Origin: Phallus indusiatus
Lineage: Eukaryota; Basidiomycota; Agaricomycetes; Phallales; Phallaceae
Assembly (NCBI GenBank): GCA_027605045.1
Contig: JAQFWX010000085.1
Coordinates: 62,001 to 126,000 of the forward strand
Length of the DNA: 64,000 bases
Direction of reading: 5' to 3'
This document shows positions 1 to 10,865 of the stretch, in pieces. How positions within the stretch are numbered: position 1 is the stretch's first letter; each line of letters opens with the position of its first letter. The notes under the pieces are model-generated. The model was not told the DNA's origin. It made no database searches and saw only the letters and a program-made list of their open reading frames with translations. The position numbers and the translations under genes are program-made.

Positions 1-21
1 TTTTTCCCTCTTTCTGTCTAG

Positions 22-334
22 ATTATTGACCAAAGGCTGTACAACAATCACGCAACTTAATGTAACACAAGGCCGCAGCTTCGTTGAAACTTGTACTATC
101 CTCAAGAACGGACTCACGGTACCTCGCTTAGAACGACTCATGTATCAAAACGCATCCAAAATGAAGAGTACCTCCTTTATACCCGGCCGTGTGAAAGCGC
201 TGCAAGACGTTAGGCTCAAAGCTGGCTCTCAACCGTTGAAGGTCCTCGATCTTAGGAACTTTGCGAACATTCCTCCTTCACGAGTTCAAGAAATTGAAGA
301 CGCAGGAGTACAGTTGATTCAAAGAAATAGCTGA
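22..334 (+). CDS. F-box family protein, 3' end only (cut by left window edge)
   Basis: This is the last ~104 codons of a fifth member of the F-box array that follows. It aligns with the C-termini of the copies at 623, 2732, 4629 and 11175: the blocks GRSFVE, RLERLMYQNA and IEDAGVQLIQ match RSFVEA, LEQLMYHNE and IEDLGIHLVQ. A polypyrimidine tract ending in TAG (1-21) lies directly before the coding similarity, so an intron acceptor is likely here. The full-length neighbours are single open frames at the same point, so this copy either has an extra intron or has a diverged upstream part. The F-box itself would lie outside the window. Confidence is high for the family and low for the exact exon start. 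Confidence 0.7.
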
Positions 335-622
335 TTTTTTGAAGACCACTAGTAGCTCTAAATACTACAAACCACACTCAGGGTTCAGTACTTCTTTCGA
401 CATTTGTAAACTATAAAACGAGAATTTATTTAAAACGCTTTGATTGGTCACCAATAGCTCAATGTGGGAAAGATTGACTTTTGAGCTTGAGGTCTGCGTG
501 GTACGCGTAATTTCCGTCACGCGCGCCGCACGTGACAACCTACTTTCAATTCCTACTATTACTTTCCTCCGTGATCTAAAAGATAGCAAATAATCTTTTC
601 CACCAATTCTCTCGCTCGCGAC

Positions 623-2185
623 ATGTCTTTCTCAACCACTGTAACAATCAAAACATTTCCCGTCGAACTTTTGACCATCATTTTCTGCTTCGTCGGTCCC
701 TCTTCATTGTCGGAACCGTATCCGTATCTGCCCCTTTGTTGGGTCTGTCATCGTTGGCGTGATATCGTATTGAATGATTCAAAATTCTGGTCTGTGCTGG
801 ACATCAGCAGAGACATGAATTGGGGTCTCAATAACGAAGTCATTCATCGCTCAAACTCGCGTGCACTAGATATCATCATATCTCGACAAATGGAGCGCAG
901 AGCATGGAATACATACCATATAAATCCACTATCCAGTCTCAGCCGGTTTGCATACAATAATGATCAACTTCGAACTCGGGTCAGGAGTTTATTCTTCTCC
1001 AACTCCTCAGCAACCCTTTATAGGAAGTTGTCACAGTGGTTCCCTCAATTAGAGAGGTTTACCGGGTCTTCAAGTTTAGACGTTCAAGACGGGGAATGTC
1101 TTATCCCAATTATCACGGCCTCTGAACGTTTGCGATACGCCGATCTTCCTTGGGATACATTGTCAAGTTGTCATAGCCAAAAGCTGCTACCCCGCCTATC
1201 ACGCCTCGAATGGTTAGTGACAAGTCTCCGGGTGACTGAACAGCCCGCGAACTCCGTGCTTTCCGAGATTTTGGAAAGCTTACCGAACCTGCAAATATTG
1301 ATTTTATCCCAGAAGAAAACGGGGCGGTACTTCGACCTCAACAACGATATTTCCAAAGCTCTAATAACGTTACCCAAATTGCGACTCTTGAGCTTGGATT
1401 TCGATATCGGTAAATCTTGGACATTCCATGCACCCAACCTGGATTATCTCTGCGTCTTGAACCTCGGAGGAGAGAGATTTCATGACTGGAACCTTTTGGA
1501 GAACATCGATTTTTCGAAGATAAATAATATTCTCATTGGGAACCATACATGTACAAAAATTGTGGAAAAACACATTGGTCCCGACTTGGTACGGACATAT
1601 CCCCCTTTTGGTTCCTTTGCCTGCATATCCGGCTCTGAGCATCCGCAACTCGACTGTCTTCCATATGAAACGTTCCATAGTGAAGGCTTAGAATCACAAG
1701 CTGCCGTGGATGACCATCTAGATCTACCGACTAAAAACTCTTTTCATCTTTCCATGCCATGTACGGACTTAAAGGCCTTCGATGTTGTCCTCAAACGAGT
1801 CACAAACCTAGTTGAGCTGACGGTGAACTATAGAGCCATAAAAAGCGATACTCAATTCTCCTTTTTTTTGGGAAGAATATTGGACGATTTCGGGAGAAGA
1901 ATTACGAGGCTGAATATGGTCCAAGGTCGCAGTTTCGTTGAAGCTTGCAATTTACTCGCAAATGGACGGAGACTTCCTAGCCTGGAGCAACTCATGTACC
2001 ACAATGAGTTTACGATAAAGCGTACTGCTTTTTTACCTAATCGCGTGGAGAAGTTACAAAATGCCAGACTCGACGCTGGATCTTCGCCCTTGGAAATCCT
2101 CGAGCTCGAGAACTTTGCGGTAATCCCTTCTGAGGAAGTTCAAAAAATTGAAGACTTAGGAATTCATTTGGTTCAAACGGCGTGA
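623..2185 (+). CDS. F-box domain protein (array copy 1)
   Basis: This is one uninterrupted 520-residue frame. Residues ~12-55 are an F-box: a P-V-E-L-L start, I-I-F-C-F-V-G, then the conserved L-C-W-V-C-x-x-W-R-D-I-V-L and F-W-S-V-L segment common in agaricomycete F-box proteins. The rest (~60-520) has regularly spaced Leu-rich stretches such as LPNLQILIL and LPKLRLLSLD, as in the LRR-like substrate-binding half of such proteins. By family knowledge an F-box recruits Skp1/Cullin to present a target for ubiquitination; the substrate is unknown. The ATG context (gacATGTC) is shared with copies 2-4. It lies 546 bp before copy 2, in the same direction. Confidence 0.85.
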   Translation: MSFSTTVTIKTFPVELLTIIFCFVGPSSLSEPYPYLPLCWVCHRWRDIVLNDSKFWSVLDISRDMNWGLNNEVIHRSNSRALDIIISRQMERRAWNTYHINPLSSLSRFAYNNDQLRTRVRSLFFSNSSATLYRKLSQWFPQLERFTGSSSLDVQDGECLIPIITASERLRYADLPWDTLSSCHSQKLLPRLSRLEWLVTSLRVTEQPANSVLSEILESLPNLQILILSQKKTGRYFDLNNDISKALITLPKLRLLSLDFDIGKSWTFHAPNLDYLCVLNLGGERFHDWNLLENIDFSKINNILIGNHTCTKIVEKHIGPDLVRTYPPFGSFACISGSEHPQLDCLPYETFHSEGLESQAAVDDHLDLPTKNSFHLSMPCTDLKAFDVVLKRVTNLVELTVNYRAIKSDTQFSFFLGRILDDFGRRITRLNMVQGRSFVEACNLLANGRRLPSLEQLMYHNEFTIKRTAFLPNRVEKLQNARLDAGSSPLEILELENFAVIPSEEVQKIEDLGIHLVQTA

Positions 2186-2731
2186 ATAATTGTTCCCAAA
2201 ATTTTGTACTGGGATATGCTTTACGACGAGGTCAGTCCAGAACAACACGATGAATGATTCAGAATGAACTTGTATCGAATGCAGGACGTTGGCATTTAGC
2301 ATTAATCATGGGGAGTGTTCCGATTCGCGGTCACTTGTCTTCTAAGTAGTAAAGTTTCTTTTTCGCAATATGTAATTTATAGTTTTTTTTTAACTCGTAC
2401 GCGCTTCTTTCTGTCAACAATGAACTTGTCATTGTCTTTTATTACAAAATTTACATTATAAATTGGATTTCTCAAATGTATGTATCACTGCTCACGCCCA
2501 TTCGCTACTGTTGGTAATTAACGTATTGGCCAAAACTCGTGATTCTCCAGTTGACCGTAAATGCTAGACTTTGTTTAAACACTAAATTGACTAAAGCTTT
2601 CCCCCTAAAAAAAAATCCCGCGTCGTAACGCCAAACGGTTATGCATCCGCGAACGCGCGCCATAACCGTGACCGTGACAAATATCCGCAAATTTTGTTTT
2701 TCACGATTCTACAAAGTCCTTCGCTTTCAAT
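2186..2731. other. Spacer between F-box copies 1 and 2
   Basis: This stretch is AT-rich and holds the 3' end of copy 1 and the promoter of copy 2. It contains short poly-T and poly-A runs. I see no gene or repeat in it. Confidence 0.5.
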
Positions 2732-4312
2732 ATGTCTTTCTCAACCGCCGTAACAATCAGAACAATTCCCGTCGAACTTCTGACTATCATTTTCTGCTTC
2801 GTCGGTCCCTCTTCATTGTCGGATCCCTATCCGTATCTGCCCCTTTGTTGGGTCTGTCATCGTTGGCGTGATATCGTATTGAATGATTCGAGGTTCTGGT
2901 CTGTGCTGAACATCGGCAAAGACATGAATTGGGGTCTCAATAATGAAGTCATTCATCGTTCGAACTCTCGTGCACTAGATATCATCATACTTCAACAGAA
3001 GAAGCAGGAGATATGGGGGACATACAGTCTAGATGTGCTGAACCGTCTCAACGATTTTGCATACGGTAATGACAAACTTCGAGCTCGGGTCAGGAGTTTA
3101 TTCTTCCCCAGAGATCCAGCAATCGGCAAAATAATTCGCTATTCGGGCTTGTCAGATTGTCCTTTCCCTCGGTTAGAGAGGTTTACTGGTTCATGTTTCG
3201 ACGTCGAAGACGGGAGACGTCTGGTCCCAATTCTTGCGGCCTCTGATCGGCTGCGATACGTCAACCTTCCTTGGATTACGTTGTCAATTCTGCACAAGCA
3301 AAAGCTGCTAGATCACCTATCATACCTTGAATGGTTGGTGACAATGCTCCCAGCGACTAAACAACCCGCGAACTCCGTGCTTTCCGAGGTTCTGGAATGC
3401 TTACCGAACCTGCAAATCTTGATTTTGTCCCAGAAGAACATAGGGCTGATCCCTCTCCCCAACTCCGGGAATGTTCCTCAAACTCGACCACTGATAACGT
3501 TGCCCAAATTGCGGCTCTTAAGTTTGGATTTCGATATCAATAAATCTTGGACATTTCATGCACCCAAATTGGATTATCTCTGTGTCTTGAATCCCTCCAA
3601 AGAGCGCTTTCGTGATTGGAGCCTTTTGGAGAATATCGAGATTTCGGAAATAAGTAGCATCCTCATCGGAAATCATGCAAAAATAGTGGGAAATCACACT
3701 GGCACCGCTACCTCGTGGAGGTCGCGCACAACTGCTAGTTCTTTTGCCTGCATAACCGGCTCTGTTTACCCCCAACTCGACTGCCTGTCATATAAAACAT
3801 TCCATTATGCAGGCTTGGACTCACAAGCTGCCATGGATGGCCATCTAGATCTACCAAATAAAAATTCATTTCATCTTTCTATGCCATATGCGGACTTACA
3901 GGCCCTCGGTGCTGTCCTAACGCGGGCCACAAACCTGGTTGAGCTGACGGTGAACTATGGATCCACTAAAGGGGACTCTAATTTCTCCTCACTTGTGGAA
4001 AGAATATTTGATAGTATCGGTAAAGGAATTACGAGGCTGAATATCGTCCGAGGTCGCAGTTTCGTCGAGGCTTGTAATCTACTCGCAGATGGACGGAAAC
4101 TTTCTCGCCTGGAACGATTCGTTTACCACAATGCGTTTACGATAAGGGTTACCACCTTTGTACCTGGTCGCATGGAAAAACTACAGAACGCCAGACACGA
4201 CGCTGGTTCTTCACCCCTAAAAATTCTCGAGCTTAGGAATTTTATGGAAATATCTTCTGAGGGAGTTCAAAAAATTGAGGACTTGGGAATTCATTTGATT
4301 CAAACGGCGTGA
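2732..4312 (+). CDS. F-box domain protein (array copy 2)
   Basis: This is a single 526-residue frame and the closest relative of copy 1, with nearly identical N-terminal ~95 residues (only scattered changes). The F-box lies at ~12-55 with the same W-V-C-H-R-W-R-D-I-V-L core, followed by LRR-like leucine blocks. Divergence is concentrated in the middle (residues ~95-350), where small in-frame indels occur; that is expected for the substrate-recognition half. Its role is probably as an SCF-type adaptor; the target cannot be told from sequence. Part of its C-terminal coding sequence has near copies at 6385-6545 and at 10866-10907. Confidence 0.85.
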   Translation: MSFSTAVTIRTIPVELLTIIFCFVGPSSLSDPYPYLPLCWVCHRWRDIVLNDSRFWSVLNIGKDMNWGLNNEVIHRSNSRALDIIILQQKKQEIWGTYSLDVLNRLNDFAYGNDKLRARVRSLFFPRDPAIGKIIRYSGLSDCPFPRLERFTGSCFDVEDGRRLVPILAASDRLRYVNLPWITLSILHKQKLLDHLSYLEWLVTMLPATKQPANSVLSEVLECLPNLQILILSQKNIGLIPLPNSGNVPQTRPLITLPKLRLLSLDFDINKSWTFHAPKLDYLCVLNPSKERFRDWSLLENIEISEISSILIGNHAKIVGNHTGTATSWRSRTTASSFACITGSVYPQLDCLSYKTFHYAGLDSQAAMDGHLDLPNKNSFHLSMPYADLQALGAVLTRATNLVELTVNYGSTKGDSNFSSLVERIFDSIGKGITRLNIVRGRSFVEACNLLADGRKLSRLERFVYHNAFTIRVTTFVPGRMEKLQNARHDAGSSPLKILELRNFMEISSEGVQKIEDLGIHLIQTA

Positions 4313-4628
4313 ACAATTGTTCCTGGAATCCTTGAAGTATTTTTGGCAATTATGTATTCTATAGTATCTTTTGAAATAACAGCAACTCCATTGTATAAAT
4401 TCTAGATCTAATATGCTCTGTCCCGTCGTTCATCAATACAAATCGGATTAGGATCTGCGGGAAAAGAGATCATCCGTGCGACTGCCACAGCGTGACAAGT
4501 GTCGCTAACAGCTACTCCTAACTCTTTCGGGTTCAGCCACTAGGCTTACTCCAACCATCAGCGCCGCAAACGACGACAACTGAGCAGATAACTCCGAACT
4601 AGCTACTGGAAAATTGCTTGCTTTTCAA
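4313..4628. other. Spacer before F-box copy 3; partly duplicated at 10908-11174
   Basis: The blocks 'acaaatcggatta', 'ggatctgcg' and 'gggaaaagagatc' and the 'gcgccgcaa' motif near the gene start all recur in the same order at 10998-11105. The duplication unit therefore included this spacer. No gene is seen here. Confidence 0.6.
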
Positions 4629-6170
4629 ATGTCTTATACAGCTGCTACATCACTTCCGGTGGAACTCTTGACTACCATTTTCTGCTTTGTCGGCCCTTCG
4701 TCACAGAAAGATCCTTACCCGTATTTACGACTTTGCTGGGTTTGTCGTTACTGGCGCGACATTGTATTGAACGAACCGAAGTTCTGGTCTGTTCTGAATC
4801 TGAAAAAGAGTTTGGATTATGGTTTCAACAAAGAAGTAATCCTTCGCTCCGAATGTCATGCACTGGACGTTATCGTGCCTATATTGGACTGGGGAGAACA
4901 ACCACTATGTCGTTTAAACGAATTTGTGTTTTCTAATGAACGGCGTCGAGCTCAGATTAGGAGTTTATTGTGCCACAGGCAAGGGGGTTCGTGGCCTCTT
5001 GGCGATTTTTTCTTCAACTTGCCAAATCTTTATTTTCCTCAACTGGTGAGGCTAAGCGGCTCCTCAGCTTTAAAAGATGTAAACTGCAGGATCTTGACAA
5101 CAATCATCACCTCCTCTCGTCTGCGATACGTTGATCTTCCTTGGGATACCCTGTCAAGTCTTCATAAGCAGAAGCTACTACATCATTTATCGCGTATTGA
5201 ATGGCTTGAGATCACTTCGTTCCCGTTGAATGCTTCGTCCCCGGATCCCACTCCTGAGATTCTCGAAAGCCTGCCCAATCTGCAAATTTTGATTTTCACA
5301 CAGAATACTAGTATTATTCGGAAATCCACCCCTGGCAAAGCTCTTGAAGGTTCGATAACGTTACCGAAACTGCGGCTCTTAAGCTTGAATCTCAGTGCTC
5401 GTAAATCCTGGACATTTAATGCACCCAAATTGGATTATCTTTCCATTCTGAATCTCGGAGGACAGAGGTTTTATGACTGGGACCTTTTAGGGAATATCAA
5501 CTTTTCAGATATTAGTAACATATGTATTGGAATGCATGGCAACATCAGGGAAAATGACTATCGCTGTGCTTCGGAGATGCGTTCCGCATGTCCCGTTGCT
5601 TGTATCTCTGGCTCGGATCGTCTACAACTTGACTGTCTGCCATTTCAGAAGTTCCATAAGAAAGGCTTGGTCTCGCAGGTCGCCGTAGATGGCTCTCTAG
5701 ATTTACCACCCAAAAACACTTTCCATCTCTCTATGCCATGGGCGGATTTCGAGGCCTTTGATGTTGTCTTGAAGCGAACCACAAACCTCGTCGAGCTCAC
5801 GGTGAATTATGGCGCCGCCAAAACTCACCACGGGTTTTCCTTATTCTTGATCAAAGTATTAGACAGCGTCGGTGCAAGAATCACGACGTTGAATATTATT
5901 GGTGGTCGCAGCCTCGCCGAAACTTGTACCCTAATTGCGGATGGACGGAGAGTTCCCCGCCTGGAACGACTCATGTACCACAATGCGTTTCAAGTAAGGA
6001 GTACAGCCTTTTTACCTTATCGGTTGAGAGCCATACAAAACGCTAGACTCAACGCCAGGTCTTCGCCATTAAAAATTCTTGAGCTGAAGAACTTTATGGA
6101 TGTTCCTTCTTTGAGACTCAGAGTTGAAGAAATCGGTAAAATAGGAATAAAGTTAATTCAATCAGCGTGA
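4629..6170 (+). CDS. F-box domain protein (array copy 3)
   Basis: The frame opens at 4614, but the second ATG (4629, MSYTAATS...) aligns with the starts of copies 1 and 2 and has the conserved aATGTC context, so it is preferred (513 residues). The F-box lies at ~8-50 with L-C-W-V-C-R-Y-W-R-D-I-V-L and F-W-S-V-L. The C-terminal half is LRR-like (LPKLRLLSLN, LPNLQILIF). It is most similar to copy 4 (11175): both share R-S-E-C-H-A-L-D-V-I-V-P and the C-terminal IGIKLIQS. It shares copy 4's downstream flank as well (compare 6262-6380 with 12810-12900). Function as a ubiquitin-ligase adaptor is inferred from the family. Confidence 0.85.
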   Translation: MSYTAATSLPVELLTTIFCFVGPSSQKDPYPYLRLCWVCRYWRDIVLNEPKFWSVLNLKKSLDYGFNKEVILRSECHALDVIVPILDWGEQPLCRLNEFVFSNERRRAQIRSLLCHRQGGSWPLGDFFFNLPNLYFPQLVRLSGSSALKDVNCRILTTIITSSRLRYVDLPWDTLSSLHKQKLLHHLSRIEWLEITSFPLNASSPDPTPEILESLPNLQILIFTQNTSIIRKSTPGKALEGSITLPKLRLLSLNLSARKSWTFNAPKLDYLSILNLGGQRFYDWDLLGNINFSDISNICIGMHGNIRENDYRCASEMRSACPVACISGSDRLQLDCLPFQKFHKKGLVSQVAVDGSLDLPPKNTFHLSMPWADFEAFDVVLKRTTNLVELTVNYGAAKTHHGFSLFLIKVLDSVGARITTLNIIGGRSLAETCTLIADGRRVPRLERLMYHNAFQVRSTAFLPYRLRAIQNARLNARSSPLKILELKNFMDVPSLRLRVEEIGKIGIKLIQSA

Positions 6171-6250
6171 AATGCACTGTACAATAATCTTTGTTGAAGG
6201 CAGTCTAATAATAATAGATAGTTTAACTCTCTTTCGGCTCTGTATACATC

Positions 6251-6545
6251 GTGGTTGTTAATGAACGTGGAACCTTCAAATCTCAAATACAAGCCTTTTC
6301 CGGGTCCAACTGCGAAGCCTTCAAAAGTTTTTGCCCAACATTATCCGAAACGTATCAGCGAAACGATTCGCCGCTGGGACGATTTGTGTACCACAATGCG
6401 CTTCAAGTTGCTTACGATATAAGGGTTACCACTTTTGTACCTGGTCGCATGGATCCGGAAAGACCACAAACTTCCCAGTTCGCGCAAATCTTTCGGAAAA
6501 CCCAAAAACAAAGTTATCAGATGAAGAAGTATTGGCACAACTGAC
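6251..6545 (+). pseudogene. Chimeric F-box fragment
   Basis: 6262-6380 resembles the 3' flank of copy 4 (12810-12900: 'ttttccg', 'ggtccaactgc', 'gacattattcgaaac', 'ttcgccgctg'). From about 6378 it changes to C-terminal F-box coding sequence resembling copy 2 (4108-4185): GRFVYHNAL, then IRVTTFVPGRM, with a small insertion (caagttgctt) between. It then diverges into unrelated sequence. No F-box or full frame is present, so this is a recombination scar and not a gene. Confidence 0.65.
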
Positions 6546-6590
6546 GTGCTTTTTTTAAAAAATCTTCAAACGTCCCTTCCTCATATAGAC

Positions 6591-7692
6591 CATTCTTCTT
6601 CGCCGGACCTGAAACCACGTCTTCAACACCCTAGTCTGGGCATTATACGAACTCTCAAAGAATCTGGAATACCAAAACAAAGATCAACAAGAGATCAAAG
6701 CAACTCGTGCACGTGTCTTAGCAGAAAGAGGAGGTGAAGAAATTACTATCTCGGATCTGGGTTCCATGCAATATCTACCAGCTTTGATGAAGGTTCTTGA
6801 TTACCTTTGTCCATGTTACCCAGATCACGCGCTAAAACATTTACAAAGGAAACTTTGCGGTTCCATCCTATAGTCGGTGGTCTCATTCGTGAAGCTGGGC
6901 GAGATGATTCCATCCCGTTATCTCATCCTGTAACACTCACCACCGGCGAGGTTGTAGACAGTCTCCCAGTTGAACATGGACAAGAAGTTGTGCCACTGTG
7001 CTGTCATTTATCACATATAACAGGTACAGTGCACGCGATATTATTCTTTTCTTTTTCAAAATCTCGGGCATTTAACGAACATCTCGCTTGCTAGACTCAA
7101 GTCTGTTTGGGGCGAAGATGCGAATCTTTTTAGACCCGAGAGATTCTTGAAGGAACACGATCAAAAATAGTACCAAAATCAAACCAATCTCGGTGTCATT
7201 AGCAATATGTATGTATGAGGCTCGTATTCATTTCAAAAAGGAACAGAAGTCCCTAACGAGTCGATACTACTACCCCGCAGATCCACGTTCAGTAGCGGAA
7301 TCAGAAGTTGCATTGGGTATGTAGTGCCAACTACATACCCAATGCAACTTCTGTCGGTTATGCATTAGCCATGAGAAGCTGAAGTTTTTTTTTTCAGGTG
7401 GCGATTCGCGTAAGATTGCTTCTTGAAATGTTGATTAGTATGCTGAAGCCCAAAGAATGGCGTGCTCGAGATGCAGTCTATTCTGTTTGAATTCCTCGAG
7501 AACTTTGAGTTTTCTCCACCACCTGGCAATATCGAGATGCTCCGTGTACCCGTCGGAACAATGGCTCCTATGTATGTATTATATCAAATCTATCCTCGAA
7601 CCTTTGCTTACTCTGGATAACAAATACAGGGTGAAAGGGTCGGAGTCCGGAAAGACGGAACTTCCGTTGACTGTTATGCCTTGGCAGGCTTA
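6591..7692 (+). pseudogene. Cytochrome P450 relic, 5'-truncated and broken
   Basis: Only the C-terminal half of a P450 remains. The I-helix AGPETTSST is at 6602-6628. The segment ALYELSKNLEYQ through YLPALMK is open from about 6641. After an intron comes the K-helix ETLR (6849-6860), then a PERF-type segment (FRPERFL) near 7131-7149. The heme loop FSSGIRSC-IGWRFA (FxxGxRxCxG) is split by an intron at 7317-7397, with the Cys codon at 7309-7311. The C-terminus (SILFEFLENFEFS, then LPLTVMPW) ends at 7692. Lesions are a missing base at the C-run 6629-6631, an in-frame TAG at 7168-7170 and a likely frame slip near 7000. Everything 5' of the I-helix is missing and replaced by the F-box fragment. 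The substrate is unknown. Confidence 0.75.
7302..7353. repeat. Perfect 24-bp inverted repeat with 4-nt loop in the P450 relic
   Basis: The arms 7302-7325 and 7330-7353 are exact reverse complements (cagaagttgc...tgtagt and its complement), separated by gcca. The left arm covers the heme-cysteine codon and the exon/intron junction. The right arm is an inverted copy lying inside the intron. Confidence 0.95.
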
Positions 7693-8021
7693 ATCGACTA
7701 TATTATTGTGGACTTTTTTGCCTATGTAGGGAGGTCAACCGAAAACCGAATTTGATTATGGCAAGGTTTATTATAAAAGGATAGTAGTATATAAGTTTTT
7801 TTTTTCAATGAAATATGTACGAGATTTCTGTAAAACAGGATTAGCAAGCAACTATACTAATAATTGGATATGTGCATCAAGCGGGGACATCGACTGTTTC
7901 GAACTGGTAATCTGTGACACCTAGTAATCGTAAACTCAATGAATAAATGTATCCAATATTAACTTTCAGAGCCTAATACATACCTCGATCTTCAAGAAAC
8001 TTTTTGACAAGCTCGTAATAT
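7693..8021. other. Spacer between P450 relic and HET gene 3' end
   Basis: AT-rich DNA with no gene seen. It serves as the 3' flank of the convergent HET gene. Confidence 0.5.
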
Positions 8022-10642
8022 CTAGGTGATACACCATCTTTGGTTCATATCGAGCATTTGCCCATTTAGAGTATGAATTTCTTCGAGTTCTTCAAATTCC
8101 GGGCATACCCAATTCCTAACAATCTTCCCATACCCTATTATAGTGCCATAGTATTCGCAAGCATCCTTTTTTTTAGAAACTTTTTCAATCTGAAGAATTG
8201 GGGCACTATCGAAGTCTTTTGGGGGGAAAAGAATCCCGATTTCTCGATGGTACTCATATGTCGGTTCCTTGTAACAGATGAGTTTGTGTATCTCGCCGGT
8301 ATTAATATCCCTCAATAACAGCGATGATTGATCCAAATTACTTTCCTTTCCTGCCACAATAAATCCAAGGTTACGGATGTGCAACCCATCCGGTTTACAA
8401 GTTCCCCACACACGTTTTTTTTCCAACATCCAATCATCATTCATCAAGCGAATTGAATAGAGTTGGTTTTCTGGAAGGGAGGCTAGCGAGGCAGGAGCCC
8501 ATCTGAATGGAGAGTCTTTAAGCAGATTGCTTTTTGACCACGGTTTTCGCATAGATTCAGCGTCATCCGGTGCGTAGCATTCTTCGAAGAGAACCGCTAT
8601 TGGGATTTCGCGTAATTCCAGGTAAAACATCGCCATACGTTCTGCGACATCTTCAGTTTTGAGTAAATTCGGTGCTGAGCGGCCTAATAAGAAAGTAAGG
8701 CATAGTGGTTCGTCCTCTTGCTTGCTAGTTGAACGCTTGTTGACAGCGTCGGCGAGCGATATAAACTGAGATTCAGCTTCATTCATTAGCAATCGTAACG
8801 AGGGTAGACGTGTTTCCATCGCTACGTCTATGTAAGCCCCATAAAGTATCTCTGACTTTATCCCTGACATCATATCGTTCTCGTCCCAAATGAAGGTTTG
8901 TTTATCTTCAGGAGATAAATGTTTTTGGCGATAGTAATACTTAAATTTGAGAGTTGTTCTATCCCATTCCACTAGATCCTCTTGCATCTGGAAAAACAGT
9001 CTTTCGTTATCGCCCCTCGCCAATGTATACACGGCTTCCTTGAGAGTCCAAATCCGCTTGGCCCATCCCCCACAGAATATCTTGATACCGATCTCCAAAT
9101 TAGAGGCCATCCGGGAGTCGAGATTGTATAATTCTCTATCCAAGACTAGTGTTGCTGTGGCATCGTGGAATGTCTCCCGTATTTGATGGATAGCCAGCGT
9201 TCGGTAAGGCCTTAGATGGGGTGCGACGGGTATACAAAGTGTATCTATCCAGAAGGCGATCGGCGTCTTTTCAGTGTTATCTCGATGGATTATATTTCCC
9301 AAGTTGTCAATCAAGTTACGAAGGCGGAGCAATTGACAATGCGGCAAAGAATTGTCGTGGGGATTTCCAAGTCCATCAGCCCCTAGTAGAAGTATGTCCA
9401 TCATTCCGCGGATGAGTTTTATAATAAAAATCGCTTACAAACATGACTGATTGTAATGTAAGGCATTTCTTCTCTATCAACGATGGTCAAGGTTGTGGTG
9501 CCTGTTGCATCATCCGGATCAATTGACGAGACCAAGATTTTCGGTATTTTATTCCTTTCTAAAGATCCCTTCAATCTTTCAGGATCAACGGCCACAAAAT
9601 TACAGTTACAATCATCCGAGACGTGCGCAGTTCTGTAGGTTTTTGGATCCGTCTGGCTCGCCAGGCACCTTGTTTCCGTGCAAGTGCTATGATCCCGAAG
9701 TGCATGAGGACGTTCGAGGAAATATGCGAAAAACTTCATATCATGATCTAATCCCTCCAATTCGCTGATAGAGCACCACCCACGCGGAAGAGGCTTTTTC
9801 TTGAGCAAAGACTGAATCGTGTTTTGCCCTTCTGGCATCCAGACCAATAGATCAGGGAAATACAAGCCTGACCTCTTTTGTGTCCAGCACACTCGCGGAG
9901 GTGAAAAGTGTAATATTGTCATAAATATCGTCCGTAGAGCGATATTGATTGAGATTAAGACAAGACACTCTTCAAATGTGTATTCATGTTCATCCTCCTT
10001 GGTTCGTCTGGTGATAATTAGTTGAACATGGCGAGCAATTTTTGTCAACTCTCGTATTAGGCGTTTCGAGGTTTCTGCCCGATTAGAGCGATGCATCAAG
10101 GAAGCTCCGTATAGTTGTCTTGGTAAACCATTTAAAGGTTGGGTGGTCACCATCCCATCTACAACGAAATTTTTCGTGATATCCTGTCCCGGATCGAGCC
10201 CGCACCGGGAACAAACCTCCTTCAAAGCGCCAAAAAATAACCACGCTTGCAGGAAAGCGATTTTTTCCCGAGTAGATACAGATGATACTCCTTTCTTTGT
10301 GACCGCAGGACGCGCCAAACCATAAGGCTCTCCAGGAGCTTTCTTACTCCCTAGTGCTTCCCTTTTACAAGCTCCCGGGGGACAATCCGGATGGCACCAC
10401 CGATCTTTTCGATGGACTTCCCAGCCCATCCTTGTTGGGAAATCCCAAAATTTGAGAATGTTGTAAGGAATGGTGTTGCATAGAAATGGGACTTCTATAG
10501 GAATGAATTCGGGACGACCGGTATTGACGAGGACCTGGTCGTTCACATGCACAGGAGTGGCAGCCGTGGACTCGCGGCGATCGGAAACTGGATTGATCGT
10601 TATCGGCGACATCGTTGAAACTGCCGGTTGGGCTTGATTCAA
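8022..10642 (-). CDS. HET-domain (heterokaryon incompatibility) protein
   Basis: Two minus-strand exons, 10642-9439 and 9382-8022, are joined by a 56-nt GT-AG intron (gtaagc...ctactag). The junction rebuilds a Trp codon in the HET signature: Y-I-T-I-S-H-V then W-A-D-G-L-G-N-P. The product is 854 residues and the exon lengths close the frame exactly. Further HET motifs are F-W-I-D-T-L-C-I-P and R-I-W-T-L-K-E-A. The HET domain spans ~395-540; the ~390-residue N-terminal part has a Cys/His-containing stretch (CHPDCPPGACK) but no domain I recognise. HET domains mediate programmed cell death after non-self recognition in filamentous ascomycetes; their role in basidiomycetes is poorly known. The gene is intact and points toward the P450 relic, inside the F-box array. 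Confidence 0.85.
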
Positions 10643-10865
10643 ACGCTGGTATTTTGGATTTGGCCTTGGTATTGCGTCGGAGGGTAGCGACTACTTCGAT
10701 GATCGATGATTGTTGAACACAAGATTGCGTGAGTGTGAGACACAGCATGCAAACAGCATTCTGGTGCTATTTGAGGCTTGACGCGTGACGCCCAATATTA
10801 CGAAAGGCTTGTCGCAACGCGCAGTGTAAAATTTAGGTAGAACTTGTATTTTCGTAGCTAGAGAA

